From Nitrospira defluvii (GTDB lineage: Bacteria > Nitrospirota > Nitrospiria > Nitrospirales > Nitrospiraceae): a DNA stretch of 64,000 nt. How positions within the stretch are numbered: the stretch's first letter is position 1; every line of letters begins with the position of its first letter. Under the pieces are notes generated by a model, which was given only the letters and a program-made list of their open reading frames with translations, did not search any database and had not been told where the DNA came from. Of this stretch, positions 9,149-16,796 are shown piece after piece. The stretch lies in NCBI GenBank assembly GCA_000196815.1, contig FP929003.1:992001-1056000 (forward strand), given 5' to 3'. Both the position numbers and the translations under genes were made by a program.

Positions 9149-9691
9149 CTACAGTGCTTTTTGCATGGCGTGGACCGTCAGCCGGGATCGAATTTCCCTG
9201 GGGGAACGCCCGGTCGCGCGCTTGAAGAAATGGCTGAAAGCAAACTGATCGCTGAACCCCACCGCTGTGGCAACTTCTGCCAACGTCTGCGCGGTTGTGG
9301 TGAGGAGTGATTGAGCCCGCTCGACCCGATGTCGTCTCATGTATCCAGAAAACGATTCGCCCATGATGCGATAAAACAAGTCCGAGCAATACTTCTCCGA
9401 GTAGCCCAGGAAATTCGCCAGGACTTTGAGGGTCAGTCCACGATGGAGATTTTCGTTGATGAAGCGTGTGATGCGTCCGGAGAGCGTGTGTGTCTCATTC
9501 GAAGATTCTTTCTGGGAAGGCAGGGCATGGGACAGGTTGAAGAGATCGCACACGAGATTGCGTAGGTCCTGTTCCGTCGTGGCCTGCTCAAGACGATCAG
9601 CCCATTGTGGTGATTGTGCGCGAAGCTCGGACGAGAGGGTGCGGAGGCGGTCAGTTGGGATTGTGAGGTCGTGGGCGTCGTTCATCATCAT
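9149..9691 (-). CDS. AraC-family transcriptional regulator
   Basis: 180-residue DNA-binding protein. The C-terminal 105 residues form the tandem helix-turn-helix AraC domain: the first helix pair lies in LTLKVLANFLGYSEKYCS and the second in TLAEVATAVGFSDQFAFS, followed by the family signature FFKRATGRSPREIR. The N-terminal 70 residues are not a recognisable cupin ligand domain and the protein is much shorter than typical AraC members (about 290), so an effector site is not evident. It is co-oriented with, and 63 bp downstream of, the HD-GYP gene. AraC regulators often control iron genes, but no target can be read from the sequence. Confidence 0.88.
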   Translation of the reverse strand: MMMNDAHDLTIPTDRLRTLSSELRAQSPQWADRLEQATTEQDLRNLVCDLFNLSHALPSQKESSNETHTLSGRITRFINENLHRGLTLKVLANFLGYSEKYCSDLFYRIMGESFSGYMRRHRVERAQSLLTTTAQTLAEVATAVGFSDQFAFSHFFKRATGRSPREIRSRLTVHAMQKAL

Positions 9692-9754
9692 TCAGCTCCA
9701 TCAGTGAGGCCAATTGCCCGTATGCCGGGCATGGACTGTTTTTTGTCGGACTCC

Positions 9755-10510
9755 TCAGAATATTGAAAAGGGCATAGGCTGGTGACTCGGCCGTTCGACG
9801 GTCGGATCAACGGCGAGAGCGGTGTCATTCGCGTCACCGAATGGCAGCAGCGCGAATTGGTCTTGATTGTGAAGCCGTGCACAAAATGTGGCGGTCAGTA
9901 TCGGGTCAAATTGGGAACCTGCCGATACTTGCAGAGTTCGCAGGGCCCTGTGTAAGGAAGTTGAGCGAATGGCAATGGCGTCGAAGACGTCCGCAATGGC
10001 CAGAATTCTGGCGGCCATGGGGATGTAGGTTCCGCGAAGTCCATACGGGTACCCGGCGCCGTCCCATCGTTCGTGATGATGAGCGATCAGGCGTGCGGCC
10101 TCGGAGAGGAATGGATAGGGGCTCAGGAGTGCGGCGCCTTCACGGGGATGGCTTTGGATCAGGGCATAGTCATCCAAGCTGTGGGCTGCTGTCTCGTCGA
10201 GGAGTCTACCGGGTAACGTGAGGAGTCCCACATCGTGCAATAGGGCTGCATAGTGCAACTCGATCTGCTGGTACTCGGTCAGGCTGCTGGCCTCGCCCAG
10301 CAAGCGGGCATAGTGTGCGGTGCGCTCGCCATGTCCGAAGTGCCCAGGAATAAGGGTTTCGATCCTCCGGGTCAAGCGGCGAAGTTGTAGCAGGCGAACA
10401 GCATGCAATGATTCTTGGGGAAGCTGGAGCGAATCCAAGGCCTCAAGCTGTCGGGCTACTTCTTGGATGAGCTGCGTTGTGGCATTGATCGGCAATATCG
10501 ATGGCTGCAT
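9755..10510 (-). CDS. Stand-alone HD-GYP domain protein (putative c-di-GMP phosphodiesterase)
   Basis: 251 residues. The central region matches the HD-GYP family: HGERTAHYARLLGEA, the metal-binding HD in LLHDVGLLTLP, HPREGAALL, the HHHERWDGAGYPYGLRG block carrying the GYP triad, and ARILAIADVFDAI. All expected metal-ligating His and Asp motifs are visible, so hydrolysis of cyclic di-GMP to GMP is plausible. There is no receiver or PAS domain; the first 55 residues look helical and may be a sensor or dimerisation part. The ATG at 10510 follows GGAGG closely, and an intrinsic terminator ends one base before that ribosome-binding site (see the terminator at 10523), an arrangement suggesting conditional readthrough. 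Confidence 0.92.
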   Translation of the reverse strand: MQPSILPINATTQLIQEVARQLEALDSLQLPQESLHAVRLLQLRRLTRRIETLIPGHFGHGERTAHYARLLGEASSLTEYQQIELHYAALLHDVGLLTLPGRLLDETAAHSLDDYALIQSHPREGAALLSPYPFLSEAARLIAHHHERWDGAGYPYGLRGTYIPMAARILAIADVFDAIAIRSTSLHRALRTLQVSAGSQFDPILTATFCARLHNQDQFALLPFGDANDTALAVDPTVERPSHQPMPFSIF

Positions 10511-10522
10511 GGGAATCCTCCG

Positions 10523-10564
10523 AAAAAAAAGAGCCCAAGATCGTATGTAACGATCTTGGGCTCT
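10523..10564 (-). terminator. Strong intrinsic terminator directly ahead of the HD-GYP ribosome-binding site
   Basis: On the minus strand AGAGCCCAAGATCGT (10564-10550) pairs perfectly with ACGATCTTGGGCTCT (10544-10530) around a five-base loop, and eight U residues follow (10530-10523). It would end transcription of the operon that finishes at 10615. The GGAGG of the HD-GYP gene begins about one base after the U tract, leaving no room for a separate promoter downstream of the hairpin. Confidence 0.9.
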
Positions 10565-10614
10565 GGGCTGAATACCTCTGGCCGCAACGGGGTCAACGGA
10601 CTTTTTCTAGGCGT

Positions 10615-11133
10615 TCATGACTCTTCCCCTCGCTTTCCGGCCATCAGCGGTTGCTTCAAAATCCACATTTCGTAGAGCGGGATAGCCATCATGGCGAGAA
10701 AGCTGCCCATCATCAGAGTGTCCCCGGCCAGCATGGTAAGCACAAAAATAGGCGAGACGTAACTGATCAGCCAGGGGGAGAGAATGTCCAGCGCCACGCC
10801 TCCGAACGAAAGCCATGTCAGCCAGACTTGTGTGGCATGACTGGCCTGCGTGAGATAGAGGACATGAACGAGAATCATAAATACGACCGGCATGGTGAAG
10901 AGGTGAAAGTGCGTGACCTCGGCCAGCTCTCGAAACGACATCGGTTCGCCAAAGGTCGCGTCAGAGCCGCGGTAGTGGTCGGCGATACCTTGTGGGCTCA
11001 AGCTGGTCATGCTGTGCGCCCAGAAAAATGAAAAAAGAAACCCCACCAGCATCAAAAAGAGGAATTGCGTATACAACAACCTGATGTGACGATCCGAATC
11101 ACGCAGGCGGAATCGAGCATTAAAATTTCGCAT
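10615..11133 (-). CDS. Four-helix membrane protein with membrane histidines, function unknown
   Basis: 172-residue inner-membrane protein with four clear hydrophobic segments (about residues 20-40, 75-95, 103-122 and 128-155). Histidines fall in or next to the second segment (VTHFHLFTMPVVFMILVHV), which resembles the pattern of b-type cytochrome or heme-binding four-helix proteins; that reading is inference. It starts 23 bp after the periplasmic FMN-binding protein gene and is followed by the terminator at 10564, so it is the last gene of the operon. It could pass electrons from the quinone pool to the flavoprotein. No named family was recognised. Confidence 0.75.
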   Translation of the reverse strand: MRNFNARFRLRDSDRHIRLLYTQFLFLMLVGFLFSFFWAHSMTSLSPQGIADHYRGSDATFGEPMSFRELAEVTHFHLFTMPVVFMILVHVLYLTQASHATQVWLTWLSFGGVALDILSPWLISYVSPIFVLTMLAGDTLMMGSFLAMMAIPLYEMWILKQPLMAGKRGEES

Positions 11134-11156
11134 GTCAGTGCAGTGTCCCGACGGCC

Positions 11157-11843
11157 TTAGTTGCCGAAGAGGGTCCCCAACAATCCTCTCTCGGCCTTCT
11201 GCACTGCGACCGTGTCACTGCCTAAGCCGGCCGGCTTCAAGTAAAACTCATCTACCAGTACCAACACTCGTTTGACGCCGGCGTTCATCGACCGGACGGA
11301 CATCGTGGCTCCACTAATGTTGATAATGTCTTTGTTGATTCGAATGGGATCTGTGACAGTCTTGCCGTCATACTGAGAGTTAAATCGCTTCTTCCCGACC
11401 TCGCTGCCCTTTGCATCCCGAAACACCAGCAATTCGACGTCGGTGCAATTGCCTTTGGGATCTACTCCTACCATGTAAGTCATGGGCTTATATTTGCCGA
11501 TGGTGTTGTGGATCATCGCATACCCATCGACCTTGTCTCCGGTCTCCCCGATGTACAGGTCGAATGAGTCTTCAGGAAACTTCCAGCCGATGCGCTGTTC
11601 GATGAGTTCCTTCCTGTCCTGCGTGAGTCTGATCAGTTCCTTGCGCACACGTTGCGATTTGGGGAGGATGGTCTTCACGGCCTCCTCCTCGCTCATGAAC
11701 TCTTCGTATTTGAAGTCATCGTCTTTCAGAAAGCGGCGCAATTCGTTGTCCCAGACTTTCTCCGTCGCCAGCGCCGGGATCGACGATGCCAGAAGTAGTG
11801 CCACTGCGGTCAAGGTGCGGTACGCACTCAATGTACTGAACAT
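11157..11843 (-). CDS. Exported FMN-binding domain protein (predicted covalent flavinylation at Thr180)
   Basis: 228-residue periplasmic protein. Residues 1-26 form a signal peptide ending in PALA. The C-terminal half is an FMN_bind domain like that of NqrC and RnfG, with the flavinylation motif ISGATMS; the acceptor would be Thr180 (codon 11304-11306), linked through phosphoester to FMN by ApbE, which is encoded at 14437. The ATG at 11843 is chosen because GGAG lies six bases upstream and it begins the signal peptide. It overlaps the lipoprotein gene by 16 bases. Family knowledge places such proteins in extracytoplasmic electron transfer; a ferric reductase role here is inferred from the iron-uptake neighbours and the Fur-like box. 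Confidence 0.88.
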   Translation of the reverse strand: MFSTLSAYRTLTAVALLLASSIPALATEKVWDNELRRFLKDDDFKYEEFMSEEEAVKTILPKSQRVRKELIRLTQDRKELIEQRIGWKFPEDSFDLYIGETGDKVDGYAMIHNTIGKYKPMTYMVGVDPKGNCTDVELLVFRDAKGSEVGKKRFNSQYDGKTVTDPIRINKDIINISGATMSVRSMNAGVKRVLVLVDEFYLKPAGLGSDTVAVQKAERGLLGTLFGN

Positions 11844-12289
11844 CCATGCTCCTTCAATTTGGTGTCCAAGCGGTTCTGCACGTCGGTCATGATTTCGGTC
11901 GAGGGCTCGGTGTCGGTCCAGCCGAATAGGCGGGAGCCGCCACGGAATGCCCACCGTTGTCTCTCTTCGATGAATCCGATCTTTGTGACGTCGTCGAGTC
12001 GTTTGACTGTCAGGGAAATCCTGGACCGATCTTTGCTGTCCCCCAGGTCTCGCTGAAGAGCACCAAAGGTCCGTCCCGGCATGGGTATTTCAAGCCACGC
12101 GGTGTCGATCACGCCCGCGGCCTTATCCTGCCGCGCTATCGCGCGATCTTTGACCGCATCAAGCGCAGTTTCCCAGGCATGGTCGTAGCTGCAGACGGCG
12201 AATCGCTCCTGCATGCCGCCCAGCGATGCGCAGGCAGTCAGGAGAGCTGGAATCAGGAGGATGCTCAGTCGGCCGTAGTGTCGCGTCAT
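11828..12289 (-). CDS. Small lipoprotein, function unknown
   Basis: 153 residues with a lipoprotein signal peptide: positively charged start (MTRHYGR), hydrophobic stretch, lipobox LTAC with the lipidated Cys at residue 19. The mature part is an alpha/beta protein with no family recognised with certainty. The next cysteines are at residue 33 and near the C-terminus. It lies between the porin gene (55 bp upstream) and the FMN-binding gene (16-base overlap), so it belongs to the same operon and may anchor or bridge those proteins in the envelope. Confidence 0.82.
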   Translation of the reverse strand: MTRHYGRLSILLIPALLTACASLGGMQERFAVCSYDHAWETALDAVKDRAIARQDKAAGVIDTAWLEIPMPGRTFGALQRDLGDSKDRSRISLTVKRLDDVTKIGFIEERQRWAFRGGSRLFGWTDTEPSTEIMTDVQNRLDTKLKEHGCSVH

Positions 12290-12302
12290 ATCCGTTCTGT
12301 CG

Positions 12303-12334
12303 GTCCAGGCCGTCCCGATCGGGACGGCCTGGAC
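12303..12334. repeat. 32-bp perfect palindrome between porin and lipoprotein genes
   Basis: GTCCAGGCCGTCCCGA is followed directly by its exact reverse complement. It begins 11 bp after the porin stop on the minus strand, and no U tract follows in that direction. It may be a partial terminator, or a 3' stabilising stem that makes porin mRNA more abundant than the downstream part of the operon. Confidence 0.75.
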
Positions 12335-12344
12335 GAGGAGCCGG

Positions 12345-13793
12345 TTAGAAGTACGTGGCTGCTTGAATTAAGAATCCGTTTCCGTTCATCGGACTGCCTG
12401 CAGTGCCGAGATCTCCGGCGGCGACAAGTCCCTTTGGGTCTTTCTGGGTATTGAATTGCCAGTCGAATTTGATCACCGTGTCTTCGATCGGCCGGAAATT
12501 GAGACCGAGGGTCAAGCGCTCAAGCTTCCGCTGGCCTCCCAGTGCGTTCTGCTTGGTGCGATCGTCGGTGTCCGTGTTGACCTGTTCCCACCGGACGACT
12601 GCCGTGAATGTGGAGGCGTCGGTGAAATGGCTGGGCGCCCATTTCTTGAGGAATTCCGGCATGAAGTGATAATTCCCCTGAACGTAGTAGCCTTGCATGC
12701 CGGCCGGTCCGATGACCCGGTTGGCGACGCCGGTCGCATTGTTGTTGCTGATTCTCGTCCACGCGGACTCTCCGATGATTTCGAACGGGCCTCTTTGGAG
12801 AGTCCAGTCCAACGCGAACATATCGATATAGCCCGCCCCCACGGCTCCGGCAGCCGGCTTATACGCTCCATGGTAGCCGGATCCGGCGATTTCAATGCCC
12901 AGCATCGGGCTGAAGGCGATGCGGCCGACGACGGCTTTGTTGTCGTCGCGATCCCGAGAGACGCTGCCCCGCGCGCTTCGCACCCCAAGGTCGGTAATGC
13001 CGCCGGCCGTCTGGCTCATTCCATTGACGGCATAGACTTCGTAGTCCAGCTTCGAGCGTGACGAGGGATACAGGGTTCCGTAAATACCGGCACCGGCTTC
13101 GAACCAGGTGCTGGGGATGACGATGCGAGAGACCATCGGCCGATCGACGAGATCGTTCAAGGGTGAGTCGTGCAGCAAGTTAAACTTGCCGACCGGCATC
13201 AGCAGAATGCCAGCGCGGAGGTTGATGGCTTCGTTGATCAAATAGTCCAATTGGGCGAATTCGATCTGCATGGAGCCATCGCCGCTCTGCGGAGCATTCT
13301 GGCCCCCGCGTTCGATCTCGATTTCAGTGGCAAACTTGATATGGTCGGTAATATCCGCATAAATAAAGGGTACCAGCCGCTGCTGGCCGAATGAATTGCG
13401 GCTCGGGTTGTCCAGGTTCTGACGAGACAGGGAGTTGTACATGACATCGGCATATCCACCGACCGTTGCTTTCGGAGCGCTCAAGAAGGGCTTGGCGTAA
13501 ATGAGTTTGCCGGATCCGGTTGATCCGAATCCCAATGGGATCTTTTCCTCGCCCTTTCGCTCGACTCGAATGTCGGTCATGGGACCGGATGCCACAGGAT
13601 ATTGCGGAGTCGAGGCCGCTTCGCCCTGGCCTTGTTGCATGCCGCCTTCACGTCGTTCGTGTTCCTGAAGCCGTTTCTCGACTGCCTCATCCACCAGTTT
13701 TTTGATGTCCTCCGGGGTCATGTTTTCCGCCAGTGCCGGCATTGCCGGTAGACTGACTAAGACGAGAGCCCCGAGGATTGCCCTGATTTTCAT
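12345..13793 (-). CDS. Outer-membrane porin-like beta-barrel protein
   Basis: 482 residues. A signal peptide (MKIRAILGALVLVSLPAMPALA) is followed by a charged helical/coiled-coil stretch (MTPEDIKKLVDEAVEKRLQE) and then a long region of alternating short beta strands, ending in an aromatic residue (AATYF) as outer-membrane barrels do. The pattern resembles phosphate-selective porin O/P or short-chain porins with N-terminal coiled coils, but the substrate is unknown. ATG at 13793 is chosen from GGAGG upstream and the signal peptide; the frame stays open to 14000. It heads the lipoprotein/FMN-protein/membrane-protein operon behind the Com-like gene. Iron-related transport is inferred from the Fur-like box and the neighbours. 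Confidence 0.85.
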   Translation of the reverse strand: MKIRAILGALVLVSLPAMPALAENMTPEDIKKLVDEAVEKRLQEHERREGGMQQGQGEAASTPQYPVASGPMTDIRVERKGEEKIPLGFGSTGSGKLIYAKPFLSAPKATVGGYADVMYNSLSRQNLDNPSRNSFGQQRLVPFIYADITDHIKFATEIEIERGGQNAPQSGDGSMQIEFAQLDYLINEAINLRAGILLMPVGKFNLLHDSPLNDLVDRPMVSRIVIPSTWFEAGAGIYGTLYPSSRSKLDYEVYAVNGMSQTAGGITDLGVRSARGSVSRDRDDNKAVVGRIAFSPMLGIEIAGSGYHGAYKPAAGAVGAGYIDMFALDWTLQRGPFEIIGESAWTRISNNNATGVANRVIGPAGMQGYYVQGNYHFMPEFLKKWAPSHFTDASTFTAVVRWEQVNTDTDDRTKQNALGGQRKLERLTLGLNFRPIEDTVIKFDWQFNTQKDPKGLVAAGDLGTAGSPMNGNGFLIQAATYF

Positions 13794-13927
13794 GGGTATC
13801 CTCCATCCGCGAGTAAGGGTTTGGTTGGACTCGGGACTCAAAGGTCTCTGGTCTACAGGAAAAACAAGTGTACATAATCGATGCCCTGGGGTGTGCCTGG
13901 TGGTGAGGCCTCCTTTCATATATCGAA

Positions 13928-14107
13928 TCATGCTGTGACGGTGCCCCAGCCTTCGATTGAGGTGAAGGGGATGACGACGATGCGCTTGCAACGTTTGCAT
14001 TTGAGCTCAAGGCCTTGCCCGCGGACCTTGGCAATGAGTTGTCCACACTCGCAACGCGTCTCACTGTCTTGGCAGGAAGGGGATGCCAAACTTTTTTCTG
14101 TGATCAT
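13928..14107 (-). CDS. 59-residue Com-like zinc-ribbon protein
   Basis: Short gene, easily missed by length cut-offs. It encodes 59 residues with two CxC/CxxC knuckles: TRCECGQLIAKVRG and LELKCKRCKRIVVIPF (Cys19, Cys21, Cys37, Cys40). The spacing and the phrase LIAKVRGQGLELKCKRCK match the Com family of small zinc-binding translational activators first described in phage Mu. It starts at ATG 14107 without a strong ribosome-binding site and lies 134 bp upstream of the porin gene on the same strand, downstream of the Fur-like box. By analogy it may bind mRNA or DNA and tune expression of the porin; that is inference. Confidence 0.78.
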   Translation of the reverse strand: MITEKSLASPSCQDSETRCECGQLIAKVRGQGLELKCKRCKRIVVIPFTSIEGWGTVTA

Positions 14108-14135
14108 AGCGGGTGATCGGTCCCGTTAGTGAAAT

Positions 14136-14150
14136 TGAGAACGATTATTA
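14136..14150. promoter_or_regulatory. Fur-box-like operator in the com/porin - apbE divergent region
   Basis: TGAGAAC-G-ATTATTA agrees at 11 of 14 positions with the 7-1-7 Fur consensus (TGATAAT-n-ATTATCA). It sits 29 bp upstream of the minus-strand Com-like start and about 290 bp upstream of apbE, in an AT-rich pocket unlike its surroundings. The rest of the 329-bp gap shows no gene. A Fur-family gene lies 7.5 kb away at 21597. Confidence 0.6.
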
Positions 14151-14436
14151 ATATCCCGATCGGCGGAGAAATGTCAAGTCTGGCGACCAATTAAAAGTTG
14201 GCGGCCTTTTGGTGTGTTCCTCGCGCCTGTCGGACTTGATTCTGGAGGATAGCCTGGGCTAGGGAAAAGGAGTATGCGCCTCACCAAGGGCCGACGACGA
14301 CATTTGCATTTTGCAGGCGTCCCGCAGAAGATGAATGCCTCGACGCGAAAATCAGCGCCGGGTCGCGCAGATGAAGTTGTGTGAACTATTGAGTGCCAAG
14401 CATGGTCTGTTTGTCCTATTCGTCGGAGGTGGTGAG

Positions 14437-15468
14437 GTGTCGATCAGATATCGTTTTGCAGTCATAAGCGGGATCTTCCTGATCTTATTCTCGTCCGCAT
14501 GCACGACTACCAGGTCTGAATCCGCTCCTATCGTCGTGAAGCGAACGCAGATGCAGATGGGTACGCTCGTGACCATTACTTCTGTGGCGCCTGATCGCCG
14601 GCGGGCGCAGGATGCGGCATCGGCTGGGTTCCAAGAAATCCATCGCTTAGAAGAGCTAATCAGTACTTGGATTGCGACGAGTGAGCTCTCACGGGCGAAT
14701 GCTGCCGCCGGCAGGGCCGCTGTCTCGCTCAGCCGCGACACGATGAAGGTGCTGGAGGCCTCGCTCCAAATGGCCCGGATGACGGAGGGAGGGTTTAATA
14801 TTCTCGTCGGCCCGGCGGTTGAGGCCTGGAGTGTTCTCGATCGGCCGACCATTCCATCCGATGCGGTCTTGCAGGCGGTTCGCCCACTGACGGATTTACG
14901 TGAGCTACATCTGAATGTCGCAGAAGGGACGGTCTACCTGGCCAAGCCTGGAATGCGAGTGGATGTGGGCGGGATCGGCAAAGGCTTTGCCGCGGATATG
15001 GCTGTCGCAGCCATGCAGAAGGCCGGAGCCACTGCAGGGGTCGTTGCCCTCTCGGGGGACATCAGGACCTTCGGCGGACTTCCGGGCGGTGTGAAATTCC
15101 CCTTCGGCATCCGGCATCCGCGGCATGAAGAAGCTGTGCTGGCATTTATTGATCTTCAGGATGAGGCGATTTCGACGGCCGGTGACTACGAACGGTACTT
15201 CGAGCGGGACGGGGTGCGCTATCACCACATTCTCGATCCGATCACTCTGCAACCCGCTCGTGACTGTCAGAGCGTGACCGTCGTGGCCCGTGATGGGATG
15301 ACAGCGGACGGCTTGGATACCGGCATCTTCGTGATGGGGCGGGAGCGGGGACTGGCGTTGGTTGAGCGGTTGCCGGGGGTCGGTGCGGTGATCGTAGATC
15401 GCGACGGCAAAGTCTGGGTTTCTTCGTATCTCAAGGGGAGGGTGAGGATGAATGATGGTATCGAGTGA
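14437..15468 (+). CDS. apbE: FAD:protein FMN transferase ApbE (lipoprotein)
   Basis: Transfers FMN from FAD to a Thr of extracytoplasmic FMN_bind proteins. The 343-residue protein starts at GTG 14437, eight bases after GGAGG, and has a signal peptide with lipobox SSAC. ApbE motifs are present: KRTQMQMGTLVTIT, the TEGGFNILVGP region, DVGGIGKGFAADMA, LSGDIRTFGG and HHILDP, with DGLDTGIFVMG near the end supplying metal and FAD contacts. The frame continues upstream to 14335, but that part lacks signal-peptide character. The predicted substrate, the FMN-binding protein with SGAT, is encoded divergently 2.6 kb away. The following lipoprotein gene overlaps by 17 bases. Confidence 0.94.
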   Translation: MSIRYRFAVISGIFLILFSSACTTTRSESAPIVVKRTQMQMGTLVTITSVAPDRRRAQDAASAGFQEIHRLEELISTWIATSELSRANAAAGRAAVSLSRDTMKVLEASLQMARMTEGGFNILVGPAVEAWSVLDRPTIPSDAVLQAVRPLTDLRELHLNVAEGTVYLAKPGMRVDVGGIGKGFAADMAVAAMQKAGATAGVVALSGDIRTFGGLPGGVKFPFGIRHPRHEEAVLAFIDLQDEAISTAGDYERYFERDGVRYHHILDPITLQPARDCQSVTVVARDGMTADGLDTGIFVMGRERGLALVERLPGVGAVIVDRDGKVWVSSYLKGRVRMNDGIE

Positions 15469-15823
15469 TTCCGTCCAAGGCGGACGTTCCGGAGGGGGGA
15501 TGGCCTATGGTCGGTGCTGGGAAGGTATGCTCGCAGGGATAGTACTTGGCCTGCTCGTATTGAGTGCATGCAGCGGTAGCTCCAAGTATTTTCACGATGC
15601 GGTTAACGAGGCGACGCAAGAGATGGTGGGGAAGCGATATGGATCACCGCATAAGACACAAGCGGCTGCAGACGGGGGAGAAATCTGGACCTATTTCGAA
15701 CGCGGCAGCGGGACGGCAGGCTTCGGTGGTCAAGTGCGGGGAGGCAGCTGCCGGGCCTATGTCTTGAAGTTCGACAAGCAGGCGGTCTTGCGAGGCTGGG
15801 AACAGCAACCCTGCCAGGGATAA
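15452..15823 (+). CDS. Small lipoprotein downstream of apbE, function unknown
   Basis: 123 residues from ATG 15452; a start further in at ATG 15500 (MAYGRCWEG) would also give a good signal peptide. Lipobox LSAC is clear. The mature part is about 85 residues with the core VGKRYGSPHKTQAAADGGEIWTY, resembling the SmpA/OmlA-type pattern of small envelope lipoproteins in which a conserved G.P follows a short helix, and ends with a Cys pair. No function is known. Overlap with apbE suggests translational coupling; its end converges on tonB with only 10 bp between. Confidence 0.75.
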   Translation: MMVSSDSVQGGRSGGGMAYGRCWEGMLAGIVLGLLVLSACSGSSKYFHDAVNEATQEMVGKRYGSPHKTQAAADGGEIWTYFERGSGTAGFGGQVRGGSCRAYVLKFDKQAVLRGWEQQPCQG

Positions 15824-15833
15824 CTCCTGCGGC

Positions 15834-16796
15834 TTATCGATCCAGATAGTAGCCGAGCGGTATTTGCATCGTGACCGAGGACTTGTCAAGCGGCTGGGAC
15901 AGGGTGAGCGGTGAGGCCTGCCGAATGGTTTCCAGTGCTGCCTGATCGAGCACCTCGTGCCCGGAGGTTTTTGCGATGGTGGCCGATGTAATGTGTCCGT
16001 TTTCCTGAATCACGATCCGTACAATCACTCGACCTTCCAGGCGATGCAGCCTCGCCGTGACGGGATATTGTTTGAGTGCTTCAATCCGCTGGAGCAACGG
16101 TCCTGCGAGCCAACCATAGTCCGGTTTTCTGGCAACCTGAGTCGTGCTGGTCGATGGACTGAGCGCTGCCGTTTGTGCCGGAGAAGTGGCGGGCTCGGAG
16201 AGCGATTGCGATGTCGTTCCTGACATGTCCGGAGCAAGAGGCGCGTCTGCAAGTGTGGGATTCGCCATCTGGGGCAGTGAGCGAGGATCAGGGGGGGCCT
16301 CGATCACTGCTGACGTCGCATGCAGGGAAGGCTGAAGGTCGTCCTTCGTTTCCTGAGGTTCGGGAGGACTAGAGACCGCAGGAGTGCGTTCAAGTGGTTG
16401 TGCGGGAGCCTGCTGAGGTGGGGTGAGGGCCGGTTCGATTGTGTCACGCTCGGCCGTTGCCGGAAAGCTTGAGGTAGTGGCCGGCATGGTCGATAGCGTC
16501 GACTGAGATGGTGTGGGACGCAAGGCTGTCGCCGAAGTGTTACGTTGGGCCGGTCGGATAATAGCTGCAACAGGTGGTGGCGATCCGGGTGCGACTTGGG
16601 CAGGCGTCGCCGGAGGTTGAGAGACGACGACGGTCACATCCCATTGAAAGGATGAAGAGGGAGGTGCCAGGCCGATTCTGGCGACGAAGAGTCCGGCCAG
16701 GAGTATGGCGCTGCCATGCAGGCCGAGCGAGATGATCCATCCGCTCGCATGGAAGCGGATGAAGGGGTCTGATATGCCGGGCTGGCGGGCCGTCAC
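15834..16796 (-). CDS. tonB: TonB family energy-transducing protein
   Basis: Couples the inner-membrane proton-motive force, through ExbB-ExbD, to TonB-dependent outer-membrane receptors. In 320 residues: one N-terminal transmembrane helix (WIISLGLHGSAILLAGLFVA), a long Pro/Thr/Ser/Ala-rich periplasmic spacer (about residues 55-225), and the C-terminal TonB fold with YPVTARLHRLEGRVIVRIVI and a closing beta strand (VTMQIPLGYYL). It overlaps exbD by four bases. No TonB-dependent receptor is encoded in the window, so the partners must lie elsewhere. Confidence 0.93.
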   Translation of the reverse strand: MTARQPGISDPFIRFHASGWIISLGLHGSAILLAGLFVARIGLAPPSSSFQWDVTVVVSQPPATPAQVAPGSPPPVAAIIRPAQRNTSATALRPTPSQSTLSTMPATTSSFPATAERDTIEPALTPPQQAPAQPLERTPAVSSPPEPQETKDDLQPSLHATSAVIEAPPDPRSLPQMANPTLADAPLAPDMSGTTSQSLSEPATSPAQTAALSPSTSTTQVARKPDYGWLAGPLLQRIEALKQYPVTARLHRLEGRVIVRIVIQENGHITSATIAKTSGHEVLDQAALETIRQASPLTLSQPLDKSSVTMQIPLGYYLDR

